A stretch of 64,000 bases of DNA from the NCBI RefSeq assembly GCF_001613065.1, contig NZ_BDBQ01000069.1, forward strand, positions 1-64,000. Reading direction: 5' to 3'. The notes beneath the pieces were generated by a model that did no database searches, was not told the origin of the DNA, and saw nothing but the letters and a program-made list of their open reading frames with translations. Source of the stretch: Nocardia miyunensis NBRC 108239. Its GTDB lineage: Bacteria > Actinomycetota > Actinomycetes > Mycobacteriales > Mycobacteriaceae. How positions within the stretch are numbered: the first letter of the stretch is position 1; the number at the start of each line of letters is the position of its first letter. Made by a program: the position numbers and the translations under genes. Shown here one piece after another: positions 56,439 through 64,000 of this stretch.

Positions 56439-56627
56439 GTGCATGAGCACAAAATTACTGCCATGGCTATTTTCGTACTGTTCCTCCTGGTCATCGCCGC
56501 ACTGTCGGCCTACCTCAACTACCGGACCGGTGCACACCCCACCGGATCATCGGATGTCGTCGACCGCGACGCCGCCCGGATCGACCACGAACTGCGCGCC
56601 ATCATCGGCGTCCGCGAGCCCCGCTGA
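56439..56627 (+). CDS. Small single-pass membrane protein
   Basis: 62 codons from GTG 56439, or 54 from ATG 56463. One strongly hydrophobic segment (AIFVLFLLVIAALSAYL) then a polar tail with DAARIDHELRAIIGVREPR, an amphipathic helix. No family known. Followed after 14 bases by another small gene on the same strand, so a two-gene unit is likely. Confidence 0.6.
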   Translation: MHEHKITAMAIFVLFLLVIAALSAYLNYRTGAHPTGSSDVVDRDAARIDHELRAIIGVREPR

Positions 56628-56641
56628 AAGGCAGGCACGCC

Positions 56642-56812
56642 ATGACCATTCGCGAACGACTGCACCGAACCTGGACCGTTGTCGGCGAATTGACCAGCCA
56701 GCTCTGCACATTCATCCCGCAACCCCCCGAACGCACCGGAATCCAGCCCGAGGACACGGCGCGTTTCGGGATCCTGCTCAGCACAACCAACAACATCCGC
56801 GAACACGGCTGA
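56642..56812 (+). CDS. Small hypothetical protein, 56 residues
   Basis: Intact frame MTIRERLHRTWTVV... to ...NNIREHG. The ATG follows AAAGGCAGG at a suitable distance. It has no strong hydrophobic segment, one Cys and several Pro. Co-directional with the small membrane protein 14 bases upstream. Unknown function; coding is inferred from start site, frame and linkage only. Confidence 0.45.
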   Translation: MTIRERLHRTWTVVGELTSQLCTFIPQPPERTGIQPEDTARFGILLSTTNNIREHG

Positions 56813-57083
56813 GCGCATTCGGAATTCGAGCTCGTTCGATGCGATCGACCGAAGGCCACAGCGCGCAGTTCCCCGCCCGTCCACCGGACTGATCCGATCG
56901 GATCCGGATAGTCACACTGCCGGATCCGCCGCACGCACGACGAACCAGCCGATATACGAATCACCCTCGCGGAGAACGTTCAACTCTTCAGACGCGATCC
57001 GTGCCGGACAGAACCGGGCGGTGCGGCTGACCGCAGCTGCCCATGAGTCGCACCGAACGGGTCCAGGTCGACCCGGATCGGGA
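56813..57083. other. Intergenic spacer, nothing recognised
   Basis: 270 bases between the 56-residue gene and the 3' end of the DUF3043 gene. I see no gene, repeat or clear terminator. Confidence 0.3.
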
Positions 57084-57743
57084 TCAGACGCTGTCGCCCG
57101 GATTGACCCGCGGCTTGGGCATCCGCATCCGCCGGATCTGCGAGGCGCGCACGAATGCGTACCAGCCCAGCTGCAACGACGAATTCGTGCTCGCGGGGAA
57201 ACGCTCACGCACCCGGCGGTTGATGATGCGGCCGAGCACGACGCCCTCACCGGCCATGAACACCATCATCACCAGCATGGCCAGCGTGACGTAGATCTGC
57301 ACCGCCGGATTCAGGAACATCGCCACGATCAGCAGCAGCGCCAGCGGCATGAACAGACCCACCAGATTGCGGCGGGCGTCGACCAGATCGCGCACGTAGG
57401 CGCGGACCGGACCGCGATCGCGCGGCGGCAGGTACTGATCCTCACCCGCCGCCATGCGGGCGCGCCGATCGGCGGCGGCGGCACGACGCTCGGCGGAAGC
57501 GGCCTTGCGGTCGGCCTTCGTACCCCGCGTGGCCTTGCGCCGGGCGCGCGCTTCCTTCTGCGTCATGGGTGCGGGGGCCACCGGGCCACGACGCTTACCC
57601 TCGGCATCCCGCCGCTTGGGGGTCGGACGACCCTTACCAGCGGTGGCCGTGACAGGCGCGGTCGACGCGCCCGTCTCGGCGGCCGGGGCGTTCTCGGCGA
57701 GGTCTTTACTGCCGGCTGCATCGCCGCGGCGGAGGAACTTCAC
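57084..57743 (-). CDS. DUF3043 membrane protein
   Basis: 219 residues. The N-terminal half is hydrophilic, very Lys/Arg/Ala-rich and low-complexity (KEARARRKATRGTKADRKAA type), followed by a conserved DRGPVRAYVRDLVDARRNLVG, two membrane segments (about 130-150 and 152-172), and a C-terminal part with NSSLQLGWYAFVRASQIRRMRMPKPRV. Typical of actinobacterial DUF3043 proteins next to erpA. Function unknown. The GTG at 57743 has TAGCCT seven bases upstream (leaderless). Confidence 0.85.
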   Translation of the reverse strand: MKFLRRGDAAGSKDLAENAPAAETGASTAPVTATAGKGRPTPKRRDAEGKRRGPVAPAPMTQKEARARRKATRGTKADRKAASAERRAAAADRRARMAAGEDQYLPPRDRGPVRAYVRDLVDARRNLVGLFMPLALLLIVAMFLNPAVQIYVTLAMLVMMVFMAGEGVVLGRIINRRVRERFPASTNSSLQLGWYAFVRASQIRRMRMPKPRVNPGDSV

Positions 57744-57750
57744 GCCGACC

Positions 57751-57756
57751 AGGCTA
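57751..57756 (-). promoter_or_regulatory. -10 element, leaderless DUF3043 gene
   Basis: TAGCCT seven bases upstream of the GTG at 57743. Confidence 0.55.
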
Positions 57757-57973
57757 TTGGATAGGGTATCCCCCAGGAAATGCGGTACACCCAGATTGTT
57801 GTGTCACAACTCATACCACACCGTTCAGCCCCCGGTAACCCGGCATTTCCGGGGTGCGCGGACACAGCACCCGCGTCGGAGTGGCAAGATTGGAATAGAC
57901 ACCCACGGGGTGACGTTGACCGCTTACGAGCCGTGCGCTGTTACGGGTTGAACACAGGTCCCTAGGAGAGTTC

Positions 57974-58324
57974 ATGACTGTGCAGAACGAGACCACCACC
58001 CACGGTGTGACACTGACCGATGCCGCCGCGTCCAAGGCCAAGGCGCTGCTCGATCAGGAGGGCCGCGACGATCTCTCGCTGCGTATCGCCGTTCAGCCGG
58101 GTGGCTGTGCCGGCCTGCGCTATCAGCTCTTCTTCGACGATCGCGCCCTCGACGGCGATCTGGTCGTCGAGTTCGGCGGTGTGAAGCTGGCCGTGGACCG
58201 GATGAGCGCCCCCTACGTGGAGGGCGCCGCGATCGACTTCGTCGACACCATCGAGAAGCAGGGTTTCACCATCGACAACCCGAACGCCACCGGCTCCTGC
58301 GCCTGCGGCGACAGCTTCAACTGA
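57974..58324 (+). CDS. erpA: Iron-sulfur cluster insertion protein (ErpA/IscA type)
   Basis: 116-residue A-type carrier. The three cluster-ligand Cys are present: one in VQPGGCAGLRYQLFFDD and two in GSCACGDSF near the C-terminus. It passes Fe-S clusters to target proteins. Matches Rv2204c in position. A strong AGGAGAG lies just ahead of the ATG at 57974. A hairpin terminator follows the stop. Divergent from the DUF3043 gene. Confidence 0.93.
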   Translation: MTVQNETTTHGVTLTDAAASKAKALLDQEGRDDLSLRIAVQPGGCAGLRYQLFFDDRALDGDLVVEFGGVKLAVDRMSAPYVEGAAIDFVDTIEKQGFTIDNPNATGSCACGDSFN

Positions 58325-58336
58325 TATCCACCCCTC

Positions 58337-58364
58337 GGCGCGGAACTCGTTCGGGTTCCGCGCC
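58337..58364 (+). terminator. Terminator of erpA
   Basis: Ten-base perfect stem GGCGCGGAAC / GTTCCGCGCC with an eight-base loop, 12 bases after the stop codon. No long T-tract. Confidence 0.65.
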
Positions 58365-58454
58365 GGTGTCATGTCTGTTCATCCTTACCACTGGTGATCA
58401 TCACGCGGTACGGTGAAGGCTGATCTCGCCTCGACAGTGAAGGACCGGGTTTTC

Positions 58455-59426
58455 GTGACCATCGCAGTGTCCGCATCCATCGCGACAGACCATCTGATGC
58501 GTTTTCCGGGGAAGTTCTCCGATGTGCTGCTCGCCGATCAGCTGCAACACGTATCGCTGAGTTTCCTCGTCGACGATCTGGTCATCCGCCGCGGCGGCGT
58601 CGCCGGAAACATCGCCTACGCGATGGGTCTGCTGCGCCGCGACCCGCTGCTCGTCGGCGCGGTCGGCGCGGACTTCGGTGATTACCGGAACTGGTTGGAG
58701 GGCAACGGCGTCGACTGCTCGGGCGTGCGGATCTCGCAGACCGCCCACACCGCGCGGTTCGTGTGCACCACCGACGAGACGATGGCCCAGATCGCCTCGT
58801 TCTATCCGGGCGCGATGAGCGAGGCCCGCGACATCTCGATCGCCGATCTCGCCGAGAACCACACGCTGGATCTGGTTCTGGTGGGCGCCAACGATCCCGA
58901 CGCGATGGTTCGCCACACCCGGCAGTGCCGCGAACTGGGTATCGCCTTCGCCGCCGATCCCTCCCAGCAACTCGCCCGGCTCGACAGCGAGCAGGCGCTG
59001 GACCTGATCGACGGTGCCGCATACCTTTTCACCAACGAGTACGAGTGGGGTCTGCTGCTGCAGAAGACGGGCCTGACTCCCGAGGAGATCGGCCGTCGCG
59101 TCGGTATCCGGGTCACCACCCTCGGCGCGAAGGGCGTGGTGATCGTCGATCCCGACGGGGTCGAGGTGAATGTCGAAGTGGTGCCGGAACTTTCGAAGGT
59201 CGACCCGACCGGCGTCGGCGACGCGTTCCGGGCCGGATTCCTCACCGGACACACCGGCGGACTGAGTCTGGAGCGCTCCGCACAGCTGGGATCGCTGATC
59301 GCCGTGCTGGTGCTGGAGACCGTCGGAACCCAGGAGTGGACCCTCGATCGCGAGCAGGCGCTCGAGCGGATCGGTGCGGCCTACGGTGCCGAGGCCGCCA
59401 CGGACATCGCCGCCCTCTTGAGCTGA
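58455..59426 (+). CDS. adoK: Adenosine kinase / PfkB-family carbohydrate kinase
   Basis: 323-residue ribokinase-fold kinase. FLVDDLVIRRGGVAGNIAYA is the substrate-binding PfkB signature 1; ASFYPGAMSEAR, NEYEWGLLL and DPTGVGDAFRAGFLTG (catalytic Asp and anion hole) match mycobacterial adenosine kinase (Rv2202c). It phosphorylates adenosine to AMP in purine salvage. The start is GTG 58455: GAAGGA lies upstream and the protein then begins VTIAVSASIATDHL like the known enzyme. A TACGGT -10 candidate lies about 34 bases upstream. Confidence 0.9.
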   Translation: MTIAVSASIATDHLMRFPGKFSDVLLADQLQHVSLSFLVDDLVIRRGGVAGNIAYAMGLLRRDPLLVGAVGADFGDYRNWLEGNGVDCSGVRISQTAHTARFVCTTDETMAQIASFYPGAMSEARDISIADLAENHTLDLVLVGANDPDAMVRHTRQCRELGIAFAADPSQQLARLDSEQALDLIDGAAYLFTNEYEWGLLLQKTGLTPEEIGRRVGIRVTTLGAKGVVIVDPDGVEVNVEVVPELSKVDPTGVGDAFRAGFLTGHTGGLSLERSAQLGSLIAVLVLETVGTQEWTLDREQALERIGAAYGAEAATDIAALLS

Positions 59427-59606
59427 GCCGCACTCCGACCACAAGCGGAAACCGTTCCGCCCCAAGGCGAATCACCCACCCCGTGGGTTGTGCCGCGCAA
59501 TTCTCGCGACCGATCCGGCCCACGGTGTGTACTGCGATGCCTGTGAGCCGACAGCACCGTGATCGTTCACAATACGGCCGGATGCGTGGAGTTCGCCGAC
59601 TGGCAA

Positions 59607-59612
59607 TAGGGT
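59607..59612 (+). promoter_or_regulatory. -10 element, leaderless metallo-hydrolase gene
   Basis: TAGGGT seven bases before the ATG at 59620. Confidence 0.55.
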
Positions 59613-59619
59613 GGTTCAT

Positions 59620-60333
59620 ATGGGATCCGACCGTTTGTACTTCCGTCAGCTACTCGCCGGACGCGACTGGGCTGTGGGCGATCCGATCGCCACCCAGATG
59701 CGAAACTTCGCGTATCTGATCGGCGACCGTGAGACCGGCGACTGCGTTGTCGTGGATCCTGCGTATGCGGCGGGCGATCTGGTGAATATCGCCGAGAGCG
59801 ACGGACTGCGGCTGACCGGGGTGCTGGCCACCCATCACCATCCCGACCACGTCGGCGGCACGATGATGGGATTCACCCTGCACGGGGTGCGCGAACTACT
59901 CGAGCGGGTGCAGGTTCCGGTGCACGTGCATCAGCAGGAGCTGCCGTGGGTGGCCAACGTCACCGAGATCGCGCCCAGCGAACTGACCGGGCACGAGCAC
60001 GGCGACAAGGTCCGCGTCGGCAGCTTCGACATCGAACTGCTACACACTCCCGGGCACACCCCCGGCAGCATGTGCTTCCTGTTCGAGGATCGGCTCGTCG
60101 CGGGTGACACGCTGTTCGTGGAGGGTTGCGGACGCACCGATTTCCCGGGTGGGGATTCGGAGTCGATGTTCCGCAGCCTGCGTCATCTAGCGGAGCTATC
60201 CGGCGATCCGGTGGTTTATCCCGGGCACTGGTACGCCCAGGAGCCCAGCGCGGCGCTGTCCGAGGTCCGCGAGAAGAACTACGTCATGCGCCCGCAGACC
60301 CTCGAACAGTGGCAGATGTTGATGCCCGGCTGA
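59620..60333 (+). CDS. Metallo-beta-lactamase-fold hydrolase (glyoxalase II-like)
   Basis: 237 residues. Zinc motif THHHPDHVGG (HxHxDH), a further His in LLHTPGHTPGS, Asp in LVAGDTLF, and His in VYPGHWYA, the full set for a dinuclear site. Probably a hydroxyacylglutathione-type or mycothiol-related thioester hydrolase; glutathione is absent from actinobacteria, so mycothiol or another thiol is the likelier partner. ATG 59620 is chosen by the leaderless -10. Its stop abuts the convergent ilvE stop with no gap. Confidence 0.85.
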   Translation: MGSDRLYFRQLLAGRDWAVGDPIATQMRNFAYLIGDRETGDCVVVDPAYAAGDLVNIAESDGLRLTGVLATHHHPDHVGGTMMGFTLHGVRELLERVQVPVHVHQQELPWVANVTEIAPSELTGHEHGDKVRVGSFDIELLHTPGHTPGSMCFLFEDRLVAGDTLFVEGCGRTDFPGGDSESMFRSLRHLAELSGDPVVYPGHWYAQEPSAALSEVREKNYVMRPQTLEQWQMLMPG

Positions 60334-61434
60334 TCAGGCCAGTGCGCGCATCCAGCCGTGGATGTCGGCGAAGGTGCCGCGCTGAATGCCGGTGAGCGTG
60401 TCACGCAGCGCCATGGTGACCTCGCCGGGCTCCCCGTCCCCGATGGTGAACTCACCGTCGGCCGAGCGGACGGAGGCGACCGGGATGACCACGGCCGCGG
60501 TTCCGCAGCCGAAAACCTCTGTGATCTCACCGGATTCGGCGCCCTTGCGCCATTCCTCGACCGAGACCCGGCGCTGCTCCACCTCGTATCCGGCGTCCGC
60601 GGCCAGCGTCAGCAGTGAGTCGCGAGTGATGCCCGGCAGCAGCGAACCGGACAGTTCCGGTGTCACCAGCCGCGCCTGCGAGCCCGAGCCGAAGACGAAG
60701 AACAGGTTGTTGGTGCCCATCTCCTCGACGTAGCGGTGATCGCACGCGTCGAGCCAGACCACCTGGTCACAGCCCTGCTCACTGGCCTGCTTCTGCGCCA
60801 GCAGCGAGGCCGCGTAGTTACCCGCCACCTTCGCCTCGCCGGTGCCGCCGGGCGCGGCCCGGACGTATTCGGTGGACAGCCACACTCGCACCGGCTTGAG
60901 GCCGCGCGGGAAGTACGCGCCCGCGGGCGAGCCCAGCAGCAGGTACTTGTACGCTCCGGCGGGCTTGACGCCCAGCCCCGACTCGGTCGCGAACAGGAAC
61001 GGCCGCAGGTACAGCGAATCCTCGCCACCGGCGGCCGGCACCCAGTCCGCGTCGACCTCGAGCAGTTGCCGTACCGATTCGATGAACAGTTCCTCGGGCA
61101 GTTCGGCCATCGCCATGCGTCGCGAAGACCGTTGGAAGCGTGCGGCATTCGCATCGATGCGGAACGTCGCGATGCTGCCGTCACCCTGCCGGTATGCCTT
61201 GAGGCCCTCGAAGATCGCCTGCCCGTAGTGGAACACCATCGTCGCCGGATCCATCGACAGCGGCGCGTACGGCTCGACCCGCGCATCGGTCCACTGGCCG
61301 TCGGCGTAGTCGATCGACACCATGTGGTCGGTGAAGTAGCGCCCGAATCCGGGTGCCGCCAAGATCTCCTGCCGTCGCTGCGCCGAACTGGGCGCTGGAT
61401 GCGGAATTCGGGTGAACTGTGCGGCAGCGGTCAT
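60334..61434 (-). CDS. ilvE: Branched-chain amino acid aminotransferase
   Basis: 366-residue fold-type IV PLP enzyme. Signature region VFHYGQAIFEGLKAYR, active-site Lys in GEAKVAGNYAASL, EEMGTNNLFFV and PGITRDSLL, and FGCGTAAVVIPV near the C-terminus. Interconverts Val, Ile and Leu with their keto acids. Matches Rv2210c in position. The ATG has TAGGAT six bases upstream, so the transcript is leaderless. Confidence 0.95.
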   Translation of the reverse strand: MTAAAQFTRIPHPAPSSAQRRQEILAAPGFGRYFTDHMVSIDYADGQWTDARVEPYAPLSMDPATMVFHYGQAIFEGLKAYRQGDGSIATFRIDANAARFQRSSRRMAMAELPEELFIESVRQLLEVDADWVPAAGGEDSLYLRPFLFATESGLGVKPAGAYKYLLLGSPAGAYFPRGLKPVRVWLSTEYVRAAPGGTGEAKVAGNYAASLLAQKQASEQGCDQVVWLDACDHRYVEEMGTNNLFFVFGSGSQARLVTPELSGSLLPGITRDSLLTLAADAGYEVEQRRVSVEEWRKGAESGEITEVFGCGTAAVVIPVASVRSADGEFTIGDGEPGEVTMALRDTLTGIQRGTFADIHGWMRALA

Positions 61435-61826
61435 GATCCGATCCTAGCTGTAACGGAGTCCGTCTCTTTCGACCCACCATTCGTGCGCCCCGGTCGGCTC
61501 CGGGTCGCTGGGCGCACTGCTCAATTCCCGGTGTTCCGACAGGTCAGTGGTTGGGCACACTGCCTAACGAGCACACCGATATGCCCCGGGCGGAGGCACC
61601 TCCACACAGCTGTCGGCATGCCCACATCCACCCGCTACGAACCTGCTCGGAACGACCCGTCCGATAACGCTGAGCCGCACTGCCGTCGCCATCGACGGCC
61701 GGCGTCGCGCCGACCCGTTCGAACCGTGCCGGAACGCCGCGTCGGCCGCGAAGGAATTCGAGCCGACGCTCTCAGCCGCGCGGGCAGACGTTTTCGAACC
61801 GTGCGCACATCCGATATCAGCCCTGG
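61435..61826. repeat. Intergenic region with degenerate repeats
   Basis: 392 bases between ilvE and gcvT. No gene. AGCCGC is followed by a spacer and TTCGAACCGTGC twice (about 61669-61734 and 61775-61806). An imperfect inverted repeat GTTGGGCA-CAC-TGCCTAAC lies at 61550-61568. Also carries the ilvE promoter at its left end. Confidence 0.45.
61441..61446 (-). promoter_or_regulatory. -10 element, leaderless ilvE
   Basis: TAGGAT six bases upstream of the ilvE ATG. Confidence 0.6.
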
Positions 61827-62927
61827 TCAGGATGTGTGCGGGGTGACGAAGGGCGGGCGGACGACCTGCACGCGCAAGCGGCGGCCGCGCACGTCGACCT
61901 CGACCTCGTCGCCGGGCTCGAGGGCCGCGGCGGTATCGAGCAGAGCCAGCGCGATACCGATCTTGAGGGTGGGCGAGAAGGTGCCGGAGGTGGTTTCACC
62001 GATCACCTCGTCGCCGCGCAGCACGGACTGCCCCTGTCTCAACACGCCACGGTCGAGAGCTTTGAGCCCCAACAGGATTCGGCGCGGTCCGGCCGACTTC
62101 TCCTGTTCCAGTGCGGATTTTCCCCAGAATTCCGGCTTCTTCCAGCCGACGGCCCATCCGGCGCGCGCCTGCACCGGCGAAATGTCCAGTGCCAGTTCGT
62201 GTCCGTGCAGGGGATAGCCCATCTCGGTGCGCAGGGTGTCGCGCGCGCCCAGGCCAGCGGGCTCGCCCCCGGCCGCCCGCACCTGCTTCACCAGCTCCCG
62301 GAACAGCGCCTCGGCGTCGGCCCAGCGCGGCAGCAGCTCGTACCCGTGCTCGCCGGTGTAGCCGGTGCGGCATACCCGCACCTGGCGGCCGTCCCATTCC
62401 GCGTCGGCGTAGGCCATGTACTCCATCTCGGTCGGGAGCCCGAGCGCGGCCAGGACCCGCGCCGATTCGGGTCCCTGAACCGCGAACACGGCATAGCCGC
62501 GATGTTCGTCGGTGACGGTGATCCCCTCGGGCGCGGACTCACGCAGCGCGGCGACCACCGCGGCGGTGTTGGCCGCGTTGGGCACCAGGAAGATCTCGTC
62601 GTCGGCGACGTAATAAGCGATCAGGTCGTCGATCACGCCGCCCTCGGGCGTACAGCACAGGGTGTACTGCGCCTTGCCCGGCCGGATCCGCCGCAGATCG
62701 TTGGTCAGCGCCGAATTGACGAACTCCGCCGCGCCCGGACCCGACACGGTGGCCTTGCCGAGATGGCTCACGTCGAATACGCCGACGGTCGTGCGGACCG
62801 CCGTGTGCTCGGCCACCGTCCCGGCATAGGACACCGGCATCTCCCAGCCGCCGAAGGGCGCGAAGGTCGCCCCCAGTTCGACGTGCGCCTCGTGGATCGG
62901 CCCTCGCAGCAGGTTCGCGTCGTTCAC
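61827..62927 (-). CDS. gcvT: Glycine cleavage system T protein (aminomethyltransferase)
   Basis: 366 residues. Folate-binding fold with FAPFGGWEMPVSY, FDVSHLGKATVSGPGA, YTLCCTPEGGVIDDLIAY (catalytic Asp), VCRTGYTGEHGYEL and LGARDTLRTEMGYPLHGHEL. It takes the aminomethyl group from lipoyl-H-protein, giving methylene-THF and ammonia. The GTG at 62927 is set by TAGGGT seven bases upstream; a leaderless mRNA rules out a glycine riboswitch. Divergent from pepA, as in M. tuberculosis. Confidence 0.95.
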   Translation of the reverse strand: MNDANLLRGPIHEAHVELGATFAPFGGWEMPVSYAGTVAEHTAVRTTVGVFDVSHLGKATVSGPGAAEFVNSALTNDLRRIRPGKAQYTLCCTPEGGVIDDLIAYYVADDEIFLVPNAANTAAVVAALRESAPEGITVTDEHRGYAVFAVQGPESARVLAALGLPTEMEYMAYADAEWDGRQVRVCRTGYTGEHGYELLPRWADAEALFRELVKQVRAAGGEPAGLGARDTLRTEMGYPLHGHELALDISPVQARAGWAVGWKKPEFWGKSALEQEKSAGPRRILLGLKALDRGVLRQGQSVLRGDEVIGETTSGTFSPTLKIGIALALLDTAAALEPGDEVEVDVRGRRLRVQVVRPPFVTPHTS

Positions 62928-62934
62928 CGGGCCA

Positions 62935-62940
62935 ACCCTA
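62935..62940 (-). promoter_or_regulatory. -10 element, leaderless gcvT
   Basis: TAGGGT seven bases upstream of the gcvT GTG. Confidence 0.6.
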
Positions 62941-62977
62941 GCCGCCGGATCTCACCTCGTGCGTACCCGCCGAATAC

Positions 62978-63048
62978 CCGCACCCCGTCCGTGGATCCGC
63001 ACCCGCTGCAGCAACTATTTCGAGTGCGTTTCCACGGACGGGGTGCGG
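62978..63048. repeat. Large inverted repeat between gcvT and pepA
   Basis: Perfect 18-base arms, CCGCACCCCGTCCGTGGA (62978-62995) and its complement (63031-63048), around a 35-base loop, between two divergent promoters. Too far from either stop to be a terminator. May be a mobile-repeat remnant or a regulatory structure. Confidence 0.6.
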
Positions 63049-63085
63049 CCCGGCTCCACTGCCGTGACACGGCGTCGATGGCCAG

Positions 63086-63091
63086 TAGCCT
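63086..63091 (+). promoter_or_regulatory. -10 element, leaderless pepA
   Basis: TAGCCT seven bases before the pepA ATG. Confidence 0.6.
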
Positions 63092-63098
63092 GTTTCGC

Positions 63099-64000
63099 AT
63101 GACAGCTGCTGCAGATCGCTCACTCGGACCGGATGTGGATCTGGTCGATTCCCTCAGCCCCGATACCGATGTGCTGGTTCTCGGAGTCATCGGTGGCGAG
63201 GACGGTCCGGCCCTCGCCGGGAGTGACGACGAGGTCGTCATCCGCGCGGTCGGCGCCGAGGCGCTCACCGCGGTGCTGGAGAGCCTGCGCGCGGTCGGCG
63301 CGAAGGGTGCGAGCGAGGAGCTCACCCGTATCCCCGCTCCGGCGGGCCTGACCGGCGTCACCAGCGTGCTCGCGGTCGGCCTCGGCGCACCGGACGGTAT
63401 CGATGCCGAGCAGGTGCGCCGCTCCGCGGGCGTCGCGGCTCGCGCGCTGAGCGGTGTGCGGCGGGCGGCCAGCACCCTGTCTCGCCTGGAACCCGGACCG
63501 GCCCCGGCCGCCGAGGGATTCTTCCTCGGCGCGTACTCCTTCACCGCGTTCCGGTCCGAGAAGTCCGCGCCCAAGCCGGAGGAGGGACCCCTCGCGCGGG
63601 TCGATCTGCTGGTATCCGATCCCGCCGACAGCGCGGCCGTGCGGCACGCGGTCCAGGTGGCCGAGGCGGTCGCCCTCGCCCGCGATTTCGTCAACACCCC
63701 GCCCAGCCACCTCTATCCGGCCGAGTTCGCAGAGCGCGCGAAGGCTCTCGCCGAACAGGCCGGTCTCCAGGTCGAGATCATGGACGAAAAGGCCCTGGCC
63801 ACAAAGGGTTACGGCGGCATCGTCGGCGTCGGCCAGGGCTCCTCGCGCCCGCCGCGGCTGATCCGGCTCACCTACGCGGGCGGTGCGAAGAAGGTCGCAC
63901 TCGTCGGCAAGGGCATCACGTTCGACACCGGCGGCATCTCGATCAAACCCGCCGCCAACATGGAGAACATGACCTCCGATATGGGCGGCGCCGCGGCGGT
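63099..64000 (+). CDS. pepA: Leucyl aminopeptidase (5' part)
   Basis: First 300 or so residues of an M17 cytosol aminopeptidase (full length about 500). The N-terminal macro-like domain ends near residue 165; ARDFVNTPPSHLYP begins the catalytic domain, with GVGQGSSRPPRLIRL and VALVGKGITFDTGGISIKPA, containing the first metal ligands (Lys and Asp). It removes N-terminal amino acids from peptides using two zinc or manganese ions. The window ends just after SDMGGAAAV, before the remaining ligands. ATG 63099 set by the leaderless -10. Confidence 0.92.
   Translation, partial: MTAAADRSLGPDVDLVDSLSPDTDVLVLGVIGGEDGPALAGSDDEVVIRAVGAEALTAVLESLRAVGAKGASEELTRIPAPAGLTGVTSVLAVGLGAPDGIDAEQVRRSAGVAARALSGVRRAASTLSRLEPGPAPAAEGFFLGAYSFTAFRSEKSAPKPEEGPLARVDLLVSDPADSAAVRHAVQVAEAVALARDFVNTPPSHLYPAEFAERAKALAEQAGLQVEIMDEKALATKGYGGIVGVGQGSSRPPRLIRLTYAGGAKKVALVGKGITFDTGGISIKPAANMENMTSDMGGAAA

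Noticed and set aside
59445..59460. Short hairpin after adoK as terminator
   Set aside because: Stem is only six base pairs with no T-tract; too weak to list.
62928..63098. Possible glycine riboswitch for gcvT
   Set aside because: gcvT appears leaderless; the large inverted repeat lies upstream of its promoter, not in a transcript.
1..64000. tRNA, rRNA or insertion sequence genes
   Set aside because: I looked for cloverleaf-like and transposase-like features on both strands and found none I could support; a covariance-model scan would be decisive.

Overview
The window is high-GC chromosomal DNA from a mycolic-acid-producing actinomycete of the order Mycobacteriales, most likely Nocardia or a close relative. 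I infer this from gene order, which from memory follows M. tuberculosis Rv2171 to Rv2213 and the matching Corynebacterium segment: lppM, metF, a prenyl synthase, mptA, an Rv2175c-like gene, pknL, aroG, an exoribonuclease, plsC, an ArsA-like ATPase, START-like proteins, pimB, NlpC/P60 proteins, a DnaQ/GIY-YIG protein, ctaE-qcrCAB, ctaF-ctaC, asnB, cobT, cobS, erpA, adoK, ilvE, gcvT and pepA. I saw no rRNA, tRNA, CRISPR array or intact insertion sequence.

Layout. 1-10.3 kb: glycosylated-carotenoid genes (cruF-like, cruG-like, crtE, crtI, crtB) interleaved with lppM, metF and the lipomannan mannosyltransferase mptA. 10.4-12.8 kb: the kinase PknL with four PASTA domains, and its Rv2175c-like neighbour. 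13.4-24.7 kb: aroG, then mostly minus-strand envelope and housekeeping genes (acyltransferase, glucokinase, ArsA-like ATPase, two START-like proteins, PimB, an HExxH protease and two NlpC/P60 hydrolases). 25.2-27.6 kb: a DnaQ/GIY-YIG nuclease and a small Lrp-type protein. 27.7-32.1 kb: ctaE-qcrC-qcrA-qcrB, with ctaF-ctaC at 45.9-47.4 kb; together these encode most of the bcc-aa3 respiratory supercomplex.

33.7-45.7 kb is an accessory block. Its centre is a five-gene minus-strand operon, cysD - cysNC - DUF1214 - SDR - sulfotransferase, with a divergent IclR-type regulator and a perfect palindrome in the shared promoter region. It makes the sulfate donor PAPS beside a sulfotransferase and two possible tailoring enzymes, with no reductive sulfate genes nearby. 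I read it as a dedicated sulfation system for an unknown acceptor, and it is the best candidate here for an undescribed system.

47.8-64 kb: asnB/ltsA, a Tat-exported purple-acid-phosphatase-like enzyme, cobS, a CobU-CobT fusion, a small ClpX-type zinc-finger/HTH protein under two identical-arm operators 31 bp apart, a GlxA-like regulator, small ORFs, a DUF3043 protein, erpA, adoK, a metallo-hydrolase, ilvE, gcvT and the 5' part of pepA.

Two genome-style features recur. At least fifteen genes have a TANNNT -10 element 6 or 7 nt upstream of the start codon, which predicts leaderless transcripts and fixes many starts. Several intergenic regions hold degenerate C-rich repeats.
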